DNA from: Clostridium sp. CAG:411
Lineage (GTDB): Bacteria; Bacillota; Clostridia; Lachnospirales; Lachnospiraceae
Length of the DNA: 34,532 bases
Direction: 5' to 3'
Assembly (NCBI GenBank): GCA_000437275.1
Contig: FR899741.1
Span: 116,922 to 151,453 of the forward strand
Position 1 is the first letter of the stretch. Each line of letters starts with the position of its first letter. This document shows positions 18,003 to 24,344 of this stretch, piece after piece. Below the pieces are notes generated by a model. The model was not told where the DNA came from and searched no databases. It saw nothing but the letters and a program-made list of their open reading frames with translations. A program made the position numbers and the translations under genes.

Positions 18003-18023
18003 ATCCTCACACTCCTTTTCGCA

Positions 18024-18059
18024 AAGAAAAGAGCTATTTGCAATATATGCAAATAACTC
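18024..18059 (-). terminator. Terminator or attenuator hairpin between yloV and recG
   Basis: On the minus strand GAGTTATTTGCA pairs with TGCAAATAGCTC (one G-U pair) across a 5-base loop and runs directly into UUUUCUUU. It starts 27 bases past the yloV stop and ends only about 5 bases before the recG ribosome binding region. Confidence 0.78.
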
Positions 18060-18085
18060 TCCCTCTTTTATCTATCTGTGTAGGA

Positions 18086-19756
18086 TTACTCTACTGATAA
18101 AATATAATAATATACCGGCTGACCACCAAACTGTACTTCTACTTCTACCTCGGTGTAAGTTTCTTCAATCAATGCTGCCAACGCATTTGCATCTTCCTCT
18201 GTCACTCCATCGCCATAGAATACAGATACCAGTTCAGAATTGTCATCTATCATATGAGACAGTAATTCCAAAGTAGTGTCTTTGATATCCTTTCCAACAG
18301 CCTCAATACCATTTTCCCCGATACCCATAATATCATCAATATGAATCTCTTTTCCATCAATCACAGTGTCACGAACCGCATAAGTTACCTGACCAGATTT
18401 TACATTTGCAATATCCTCAATCATTTGCTGCTTGTTTTCTTCTGGAGTCTTGTCCTCCATAAAATTAATCAAAGCAGTAATTCCCTGTGGAATTGTCTTA
18501 GTTGGAATTACCACAATCTCTTTATCTTCCGTCAACTCTGCTGCCTGCTCTGCCGCTAAAATAATATTTTTATTATTTGGAAGAATAAAAATCGTATCTG
18601 CATTTACTTCATCAATCGCATTTAGCATATCTTCTGTACTTGGGTTCATAGTCTGTCCACCTTCAATCAGATGATCAACACCTAATCCGGTGAAAATCTC
18701 ACTCAAACCTTCTCCTACCGATACACTGATAAATCCATATGACTTTCTTGGTTCAGAAGCTTTCTTTTGTTCTGCCTCTGCTGATGCCTTCTTTTCTGCT
18801 TCTTTAATTACCTTTTCTGTATGCTCCAAACGCATATTATCAATCTTCATATTGCTAAGAGCACCATATGTGAGTGCCTTCTGTATTGCAAGTCCCGGAT
18901 CATTTGTATGCACATGTACTTTTACCACTTCATCATCCGCAACTACAACTACACAATCACCTATACTACTCAAATATCCCTTAAACTCAAGTTCATTTTC
19001 CTGTGTAAATTTATTTTCTAACAAGATAATAAATTCAGTACAATATCCGTATTTAATGTCTGCTGTAGAAACTTCACTAGAATCCATTGCCGATGCAATC
19101 TTTTTGACCGGCTCTGCTTTTAGACTCTCAAAGTCAATTTCCTTGCCCATTAATGCATCTACGCAACCTTCTAATACTGTAACAAGACCCTTTCCACCCG
19201 AATCCACAACACCTGCTTCTTTTAATACTGGAAGCATCTCTGGTGTCTGATCTAACACTTCATTCATGTATACAATTACCTGCTGGCAAAACTCTTGTAC
19301 ATCTTCCATTGTAGAAAGTTCTTCTGCCTTGTCTGCACCACCCTTGGCAACTGTTAAAATGGTTCCTTCTTTTGGCTTCATAACTGCCTTATATGCAGTC
19401 TCTACTGCCTTTCCAAAACCTCTTGTCAAAACTGGAACCGTAAGTTCTGTCTCTCCGGCAATTCCTTTTGTAAAACCACGGAACAACTGAGACATAATAA
19501 CACCAGAATTACCTCTGGCTCCTCTTAAAGAACCGCTGGAAATCGCCTTTGATAAATTTTCAATTGTAGGCTCCTCAATGGAAGCCACCTCTTTAGCCGC
19601 AGATAAAATAGTCAATGTCATATTAGTTCCTGTATCTCCATCTGGAACCGGAAATACATTCAACTCATTAATATATTCTTTTCTTGCTTCAATGTTCTTT
19701 GCACCAGCAATGAACATCTTCTGTAGCATTGCCGCATCAATCGCTTTGATACTCAC
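18086..19756 (-). CDS. yloV: DAK2-domain fatty acid kinase-like protein YloV (FakA-like)
   Basis: 556 aa, typical YloV/FakA length. The N-terminal DAK2 kinase domain shows LNVFPVPDGDTGTNMTLTI (Mg-ATP-binding Asp residues, about 29-47), GSLRGARGNSGVIMSQLFRG and VVDSGGKGL. The middle and C-terminal parts (from about residue 310) resemble the DegV-like EDD fold. FakA homologues phosphorylate fatty acids presented by DegV/FakB proteins. The start is a GTG at 19756, 8 bases after AAGGAGG. It lies 13 bp after the Asp23-family yloU, the conserved Firmicutes arrangement. The kinase role is inferred from the family; the degV gene at 8937-9812 is a possible partner. Confidence 0.92.
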   Translation of the reverse strand: MSIKAIDAAMLQKMFIAGAKNIEARKEYINELNVFPVPDGDTGTNMTLTILSAAKEVASIEEPTIENLSKAISSGSLRGARGNSGVIMSQLFRGFTKGIAGETELTVPVLTRGFGKAVETAYKAVMKPKEGTILTVAKGGADKAEELSTMEDVQEFCQQVIVYMNEVLDQTPEMLPVLKEAGVVDSGGKGLVTVLEGCVDALMGKEIDFESLKAEPVKKIASAMDSSEVSTADIKYGYCTEFIILLENKFTQENELEFKGYLSSIGDCVVVVADDEVVKVHVHTNDPGLAIQKALTYGALSNMKIDNMRLEHTEKVIKEAEKKASAEAEQKKASEPRKSYGFISVSVGEGLSEIFTGLGVDHLIEGGQTMNPSTEDMLNAIDEVNADTIFILPNNKNIILAAEQAAELTEDKEIVVIPTKTIPQGITALINFMEDKTPEENKQQMIEDIANVKSGQVTYAVRDTVIDGKEIHIDDIMGIGENGIEAVGKDIKDTTLELLSHMIDDNSELVSVFYGDGVTEEDANALAALIEETYTEVEVEVQFGGQPVYYYILSVE

Positions 19757-19769
19757 AATCTTATCCTCC

Positions 19770-20129
19770 TTAATCCACTACTCTTACACCTTCGACGAAT
19801 ACGTTAATCTTCTCTACTTCCATACCGGTGAATTCTTCTACTTTATATTTTACGTTTTCAATTAGATTTTGGCAAACGGCTGTAATACTTACACCGTAGG
19901 CAACAATAATGTGCAAGCCAATTTTTAATTTATTGTTTTCATCCACAACAACATTTACTCCATGACTCACACTTTCTTTTTTCAGTAATTTTACTAATCC
20001 GTCTTTCATATTAACCGATGCCATACCAACAATTCCAAAATTTTCTACCGCGGCAGAACCCGCATATTTTGCCATAACTTCGTTGTCAATAAGCACTTCT
20101 CCATTATTATTTGAAATATGTCCCTTCAT
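19770..20129 (-). CDS. yloU: Asp23/Gls24 family envelope stress protein YloU
   Basis: 119 aa. The Asp23 pattern is clear: GEVLIDNEVMAKYAGSAAVE, FGIVGMASVN, then HGVNVVVDENNKLKIGLHII, and the C-terminal helix VKYKVEEFTGMEVEKINVFVEGVRV. Members are small cytoplasmic proteins, some membrane-associated, linked to envelope and alkaline stress. Its exact role beside YloV is unknown. The ATG at 20129 has AAAGGG about 9-10 bases upstream. It is the first gene of the yloU-yloV-recG transcript, with a promoter and a strong 5' leader hairpin upstream. Confidence 0.93.
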   Translation of the reverse strand: MKGHISNNNGEVLIDNEVMAKYAGSAAVENFGIVGMASVNMKDGLVKLLKKESVSHGVNVVVDENNKLKIGLHIIVAYGVSITAVCQNLIENVKYKVEEFTGMEVEKINVFVEGVRVVD

Positions 20130-20211
20130 AATCTATACACCCTTTCCTATCTTAAAATATAGTCAGAAGATGGGGGTCTCCCTAAATCTCAACTGATTTC
20201 ACACATTTGTC

Positions 20212-20241
20212 CTCTATTATTCATAACTGTGAATAATAGAG
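20212..20241. repeat. 12-bp perfect inverted repeat in the yloU leader
   Basis: CTCTATTATTCA (20212-20223) and TGAATAATAGAG (20230-20241) are exact reverse complements around TAACTG. It falls just downstream of the predicted yloU transcription start, so the RNA would begin with a hairpin. No U-tract follows on the minus strand. Confidence 0.75.
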
Positions 20242-20251
20242 TTTATTATTT

Positions 20252-20280
20252 AGTATAACTGATTTTTTCTATTATTTCCA
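20252..20280 (-). promoter_or_regulatory. Probable promoter for yloU-yloV
   Basis: On the minus strand TGGAAA (about 20275-20280), 17-base spacer, TATACT (20252-20257). The -10 box is good and the -35 box matches only 4 of 6. Predicted start near 20245, giving a leader of about 115 nt. Confidence 0.55.
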
Positions 20281-20396
20281 CCCTAAAAGCAATTTTCTTA
20301 ATGAAAAAGTGTGCTATCTTATTCATGCTTTTCCATTTTCTTCATATATTAATAACAGAGCACCACTTAACTACGCAAAAGAGGCTGGTATAAATT

Positions 20397-20537
20397 ATGA
20401 AACAAATGCTGGGTTTTATCTTTTTTTGGATTGCTGTCGGAATGACTATTATGTTATTTTTATCTGATTTATTTTGGTCTATTGTAATTATCTGCATATT
20501 ACTAATCTGCGCATATAATCTGTTTTTCTGTCCATAA
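20397..20537 (+). CDS. Small conserved-type membrane protein, 46 aa
   Basis: A short plus-strand frame encodes MKQMLGFIFFWIAVGMTIML followed by FLSDLFWSIVIICILLICAY and ends NLFFCP. It has two hydrophobic helices (about residues 5-22 and 26-45) around a short polar turn, and a Cys near the C-terminus. A weak ribosome site (AAAGAGG) lies about 11 bases upstream. Similar tiny two-helix proteins beginning with an MKxxLGFIxFWIAxGM-like motif occur in many Clostridia, to my recollection. It is isolated between yloU and rpmB and converges with rpmB on a symmetrical terminator. Function unknown. Confidence 0.72.
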   Translation: MKQMLGFIFFWIAVGMTIMLFLSDLFWSIVIICILLICAYNLFFCP

Positions 20538-20595
20538 GGATATGTTCAGAATACATAAAACTTAAACACAGTGCTTTGATGGTTGTCATGTAATT

Positions 20596-20630
20596 CAAAA
20601 AGAAAACCCGGTTCAAAGAACCGGGTTTTC
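20596..20630. terminator. Strong terminator after rpmB, likely bidirectional
   Basis: GAAAACCCGGTTC (20602-20614) and GAACCGGGTTTTC (20618-20630) form a perfect 13-bp stem with a 3-base loop. U-rich sequence follows on the minus strand (TTTTTGAATT), and the stem itself ends in TTTTC on the plus strand. It begins 6 bases past the rpmB stop and 64 bases past the small plus-strand gene. Confidence 0.93.
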
Positions 20631-20636
20631 TAAGCA

Positions 20637-20822
20637 TTATGCACGCTCTACTAAACCTGACTTAAGGCAAGAAGTACAAACATACATCTTCTTTGCAGCA
20701 CCATTAACCTTAACCTTTACAGATTTTACGTTAGATTTCCACATCTTGTTATTTCTTCTATGTGAGTGACTCACCTGGATACCAAAGTGAGCTCCTTTTT
20801 CACAAATTGCACATTTAGCCAT
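20637..20822 (-). CDS. rpmB: 50S ribosomal protein L28
   Basis: 61 aa: MAKCAICEKGAHFGIQVSHS, then HRRNNKMWKSNVKSVKVK and a C-terminal CTSCLKSGLVERA. The CAIC...CTSC cysteines make it the zinc-ribbon form of L28. The frame runs 17 codons further upstream, but AAGGAGG is correctly placed before the ATG at 20822 and the family start matches. It has its own promoter and terminator. L28 is a large-subunit protein needed for late 50S assembly. Confidence 0.97.
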   Translation of the reverse strand: MAKCAICEKGAHFGIQVSHSHRRNNKMWKSNVKSVKVKVNGAAKKMYVCTSCLKSGLVERA

Positions 20823-20882
20823 TAAAAGCACCTCCTTACGCTTATTGTGCATTGCTATAACGCTATGCACCAAACAAAAATC

Positions 20883-20911
20883 ATTTTATCAAAGATTATA
20901 ATAAATTGCAA
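20883..20911 (-). promoter_or_regulatory. Sigma-A promoter for rpmB
   Basis: On the minus strand TTGCAA (20906-20911), 17-base spacer, TAAAAT (20883-20888). Predicted start near 20876, giving a leader of about 54 nt. No clear terminator separates it from ytfJ, so read-through is also possible. Confidence 0.75.
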
Positions 20912-20964
20912 GCAGAAATTTATATTTTTCTTCATATCCCATCTTTACAGCAAATTAGACCTCT

Positions 20965-21366
20965 TTATTCCTCATTTTCTCCTGTAAAATCGGCTGTATA
21001 ATCTGTATTTTCTTCCTTTCCAGAAAGGAACTTGTTTACAAAATCAGGAACCATATCCAAAATTTTCGTAAGTCCGTCTTGCTTTTTCACATTCACAAGT
21101 TTAACAGAACCATTTTGAATCACCAATACCGCACTAGGCTGCATAGACCCTCCCATACCACCGGCTGCTCTATCTTTTTTTCTTTCATTATTGGCAAATG
21201 CCCCAGCACCTACTCCAAAGCTTACATCAACCAAAGGAACAATAATTGTTCCATCATCAAACTTTACAGGTTCTCCCACTACTGTTTTTGTAGACATAAA
21301 TCCATCTAAGCCCTTAAATAACGTCTCTACTGTCTGTCCCATATTATTATTTTTACTATCTGCCAT
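20965..21366 (-). CDS. ytfJ: Sporulation protein YtfJ (GerW family)
   Basis: 133 aa. The GerW/YtfJ pattern is visible: an N-terminal amphipathic segment (MGQTVETLFKGLDGFM), TKTVVGEPVKFDDGTIIVPL, a Gly-rich VSFGVGAGAF, GGMGGSMQPSAVLVIQNGSV and a C-terminal helix near residues 103-117. In Bacillus the protein is made in the forespore and is needed for normal germination. AGGAGG precedes the ATG at 21366, whose A is shared with the ytfI stop codon (TAATG), so the two are translationally coupled. The gene supports a spore-forming host. Confidence 0.93.
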   Translation of the reverse strand: MADSKNNNMGQTVETLFKGLDGFMSTKTVVGEPVKFDDGTIIVPLVDVSFGVGAGAFANNERKKDRAAGGMGGSMQPSAVLVIQNGSVKLVNVKKQDGLTKILDMVPDFVNKFLSGKEENTDYTADFTGENEE

Positions 21367-22451
21367 TATAAAACCCTCCTGATTTCTTCAAAATTACGTT
21401 TTAATGCTTTAAAAGCTTCATTTCTCCAAACATGTATCACAATCCTCAAAAGAGTTGCCACACGTATTCTTCCTTTTGCCTTCAGATTGCCTTCAAAAAT
21501 TTCCTGTTCAAAATCCGGTTCTATATTTGGAAAGGTTCCTACTACTCCACATAATACCGCAAGTATCCCCAATGCCTTTCCAGTCTCTGCCGGATCTTCC
21601 AGCCCAAACCGTATCCAACCCTTCCATTTTTTAGGCCAAATATGTGAAAAAGCCTTTTTCCCATGCTCCAGTAACACCCGCATTCCAGCATGGTTTTCAT
21701 TCGCCGCAAAAAAATCTGCAATATGCCTTATTTTCTTCTGCACTTCTTCCTCTTTGTGAAGGAAGCCGTTCCACATCATTTTTGCTTTGTGATATAGCTC
21801 CACTATCTTATCTATACAATCCTGCAATTTTCTTTTTATATTAAACTGTCTCTTTTTTTTCTTCTTTACTACTGCCTTTTTTTCTTTTTTTACTTCCTTA
21901 GCTTTCTTATCTTCCACTCTTTGTTCTATTTTTTTTATTTCTAACTTTTTATCATTTGGTTCCTTTTCTTGTGGAATTTCTTGTATTTCTTCTTTTTTGG
22001 TATCGATATTCCCAACACTATCGTTTTTTATATTCTTTGTTTCCGACTTATTTTGTGCCTGCTGTGTCTCTTTTTCTTTTATTACCTTTTTCCTCACAGG
22101 CTTCTCTTTATAGGTTTTACCATCTTTAGAAAATTCATTCTCAGACTTTGTATCTGACTCCTTTTCTTCCTCGTCCATTTCTTTTTCTATCTTCTCGCTC
22201 TTTTTTATCGGTATCCCAAATACCCGAAAATAGTAGTTTAGATTTTCTTTATACTCGGCTCGAAAAGAAAGAATGTGTAACAACCAAGTGGTACGAATAC
22301 AACCTTCTATTTCATTGTCAGCCTCTTTTTTCAACTCAATCGAATAGCGAAGAGGCACAAACAAAATAAGCCCAATGCCTAAAAGAAACAATCCGAAAAG
22401 AACAAGTAAAATAATACCGATGATTTTTAAAATCATCAAAATTATATGCAA
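21366..22451 (-). CDS. ytfI: DUF2953 membrane protein (YtfI-like) with Lys-rich insert
   Basis: 361 aa. A single strong N-terminal membrane helix (about residues 4-33) is followed by a beta-rich segment (YSIELKKEADNEIEGCIRTT), a highly charged Lys/Glu-rich low-complexity stretch (about 85-205, with runs such as KKEKKAVVKKKKKRQ) and a C-terminal DUF2953-type region (GIRFGLEDPAETGKALG-like, PNIEPDFEQEIFEGNLKAKG). Pairing with ytfJ is conserved in spore formers. The start appears to be a TTG at 22451 with AAGGGGAG upstream; the next ATG (22436) lies too far from a ribosome site. Function unknown; the charged insert is longer than in Bacillus as far as I recall. Confidence 0.82.
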   Translation of the reverse strand: MHIILMILKIIGIILLVLFGLFLLGIGLILFVPLRYSIELKKEADNEIEGCIRTTWLLHILSFRAEYKENLNYYFRVFGIPIKKSEKIEKEMDEEEKESDTKSENEFSKDGKTYKEKPVRKKVIKEKETQQAQNKSETKNIKNDSVGNIDTKKEEIQEIPQEKEPNDKKLEIKKIEQRVEDKKAKEVKKEKKAVVKKKKKRQFNIKRKLQDCIDKIVELYHKAKMMWNGFLHKEEEVQKKIRHIADFFAANENHAGMRVLLEHGKKAFSHIWPKKWKGWIRFGLEDPAETGKALGILAVLCGVVGTFPNIEPDFEQEIFEGNLKAKGRIRVATLLRIVIHVWRNEAFKALKRNFEEIRRVL

Positions 22452-22469
22452 TGTGCCCCACTCCCCTTT

Positions 22470-22811
22470 CTATCCGTCAGCCGAAATTTTTCCCTGTGAT
22501 TTCTTTCCATAATACGATTTCACATCAAATCCTCCGGTCTCACGATATATTCTTGTTATAATCGCTGCCGCCATAATCATTGCCTGTTTTCTACTAGATG
22601 CCAATCCCAAAATAAAGCAGGACTTCCTTTTGTAATATGGAAACAACAATTCATTGACATTCATAATATCTAACAAATTTTCGGGGTTTGAGGAAAATGC
22701 AACACAAAAAACCGGATATTGAAGCTTCTCTTTTTCAATTTTTTCTTTTATGTGTTGCACCGTATGTTTTGTAATTCCGTCCAGATACAAACTTTCAAAC
22801 CACTCAACCAT
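22470..22811 (-). CDS. Uncharacterised 113-aa protein in the ytfIJ operon
   Basis: Not a family I recognise. 113 aa beginning MVEWFESLYLDGITKHTVQH, with a predicted alpha/beta arrangement: a helix at about 5-27, a strand YPVFCVAFSSN (32-42), a second strand KSCFILGLASS (63-73), then a helix SRKQAMIMAAAIITRIYRE (73-91) and a polar tail. No signal peptide and no obvious membrane helix. AAGGATAG lies before the ATG at 22811. It starts 3 bases after the stop of the 469-aa gene and precedes ytfI by 18 bp, so it belongs to this operon and may share a sporulation-linked role. That role is inferred from position only. Confidence 0.82.
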   Translation of the reverse strand: MVEWFESLYLDGITKHTVQHIKEKIEKEKLQYPVFCVAFSSNPENLLDIMNVNELLFPYYKRKSCFILGLASSRKQAMIMAAAIITRIYRETGGFDVKSYYGKKSQGKISADG

Positions 22812-22814
22812 ATT

Positions 22815-24224
22815 CTATCCTTCCATAATAGCTTGAATCACGTTCATACTTGCCTGACGCTCTGCATCATCCTGGCAACGTTCCAACGCCTCACGAATGT
22901 ATTCTTCCACCTCTTTTGACGAAGTGAAAAATACTGGAAACTTACTAATCGTAGCCGCTATCACTGCACGATTGATACACATTTCATTTTCAGCAAACTG
23001 TGTCTTTAATTTTTCTAGTAACTGCTGTGTCTGCTCTGCTATATATGCCTCATCCGCAGTTTTTTCTTCCTCTTCTTCATTAAATTCAATAAATGTACCA
23101 GAAGCTGCCAAAAGCTGCTGGATTGTATCCAATTTCACAAAATCTTCTATCAGATTTAACTGTTCCAACTTCTCTCTATGACTAATCTGAAGGTCTACTA
23201 ATACTGTTTCCAATTGCAGCATATCCTCCACAAGTTTCTCCTGTTTTCCTTCTGTAAGTACCAACTTCTCATCCAGACTGTCTGGAACCCCTTTCCAGTC
23301 TCCATCCTCAAACAAACCAGAAATACATTGTAGCATTTCTACACAAGCTTTATCGCTTGCATCTGTTAATGGCTGTCCATCTTCTGAAGTCAAATAACAA
23401 TATAAGCTATTTAACACACTCTCAATTTCCACATACAAATCAGCCACTTCTGAAATGTATTCTGCTGTTTCTTCTAACTCATCATATGCTTTGTGGAACT
23501 CACTTTCAGACAAGTCAGCAAATTTCATCTTGCCTAATCGTTCTGTAAACTCTTTTACATCCAGAAAATACTCTTCTACTCCATCCGGTTCATATAACAT
23601 CGCACTGGTTTCCAACATATAAATATAACGGTCCACTGCGGATCGATCCGAGTCTTTATAGACAGATAAACTATTTTCAATCAATTGAAAATACTTTGAA
23701 CGTGCCATTCGAACTGGCAACTCTGCCAAAATTTCTTTTATACTCTCATTGATTACCACGTTATCTTTTCCACTAAAAATATATTGATACACCTTTTGCA
23801 CAAACGTATCAATATCTGCCATTGGAAACTCTTTTTCGTATTTCAATTCAATACGGTTAATCACATGCTCAAAAATTTGCAGCTTGTCCGTATACATTGT
23901 TAATACCTTCATTTTTCGGATTACATCACTTCTTGTAGCCACAAGTAGATCAATCTTTTCTTGCTTTTCTTCTGCTGTCAGTGACTCTCCGCAAAATGTA
24001 TCTTTTACAAGTTGATTGACAACAGAGATTGTCTCCTGTAAATATCCATTTTCCTCGCCTGTCTTTTCCTGTAATGTTTCATAAAGCATGTAATACTCTA
24101 ACGTAACATGTAAAACCGATACCTGATTGTACAAATCAAACAATATATTTTTATAGGCAGGAATATTTTCATCTAAATCTTTTCCTTTATTTATTTTTCT
24201 TACTAAATCTTTTACCTGACTCAT
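22815..24224 (-). CDS. Uncharacterised alpha-helical 469-aa protein heading the ytfIJ operon
   Basis: No family recognised. The protein begins MSQVKDLVRKINKGKDLDEN and is almost wholly helical and acidic, with Leu/Glu heptad-like stretches (for example DMLQLETVLVDLQISHREKL) and an acidic run EFNEEEEEKTADEA near residue 395. No signal peptide or membrane segment. A longer frame opens at 24341, but the ATG at 24224 is preceded by AAAAGGAG, and the extra 39 codons run through the upstream hairpin, so I chose 24224. It is the first gene of a four-gene unit with the 113-aa protein, ytfI and ytfJ. A cytosolic scaffold is possible, but nothing in the sequence proves it. Confidence 0.85.
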   Translation of the reverse strand: MSQVKDLVRKINKGKDLDENIPAYKNILFDLYNQVSVLHVTLEYYMLYETLQEKTGEENGYLQETISVVNQLVKDTFCGESLTAEEKQEKIDLLVATRSDVIRKMKVLTMYTDKLQIFEHVINRIELKYEKEFPMADIDTFVQKVYQYIFSGKDNVVINESIKEILAELPVRMARSKYFQLIENSLSVYKDSDRSAVDRYIYMLETSAMLYEPDGVEEYFLDVKEFTERLGKMKFADLSESEFHKAYDELEETAEYISEVADLYVEIESVLNSLYCYLTSEDGQPLTDASDKACVEMLQCISGLFEDGDWKGVPDSLDEKLVLTEGKQEKLVEDMLQLETVLVDLQISHREKLEQLNLIEDFVKLDTIQQLLAASGTFIEFNEEEEEKTADEAYIAEQTQQLLEKLKTQFAENEMCINRAVIAATISKFPVFFTSSKEVEEYIREALERCQDDAERQASMNVIQAIMEG

Positions 24225-24258
24225 ATGTGTTTTCTCCTTTTCCATGCACTTAACGTTT

Positions 24259-24264
24259 ATTATA
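24259..24264 (-). promoter_or_regulatory. -10 box upstream of the 469-aa gene
   Basis: A perfect TATAAT on the minus strand, 34 bases before the ATG. The -35 region is T-rich (TTTTCT at 17 bases) and poor, so the promoter may be weak or need an activator or another sigma factor. Confidence 0.5.
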
Positions 24265-24299
24265 GCAGTATTTACCAAAAAAGAAAAGCTTTGAATCAG

Positions 24300-24335
24300 A
24301 AATGCCCTGCGAGAATCGCTTCTCACAGGACATTT
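24300..24335 (-). terminator. Hairpin terminator after the dual glycosyltransferase gene
   Basis: On the minus strand AAATGTCCTGTGAGAA pairs with TTCTCGCAGGGCATTT (16 bp with two G-U pairs) around GCGA. It begins 9 bases past the stop. The tract that follows is interrupted (TTTCTGATTC), so efficiency is uncertain. Confidence 0.7.
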
Positions 24336-24344
24336 AATCATCTT

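Noticed and set aside
18690..19250. 186-codon plus-strand frame inside yloV
   Set aside because: It is antisense to well-conserved YloV motifs, is Ser/Thr/Phe-rich as antisense frames tend to be, and has no ribosome site.
20343..20350. Sporulation sigma-E-like -10 box (CATATATT) ahead of the small membrane gene
   Set aside because: No convincing -35 element at the right distance; AT-rich sequence gives such matches by chance.
24225..24341. 39-codon N-terminal extension of the 469-aa protein
   Set aside because: It would begin inside the upstream terminator hairpin and lacks a ribosome site, whereas AAAAGGAG fits the ATG at 24224.
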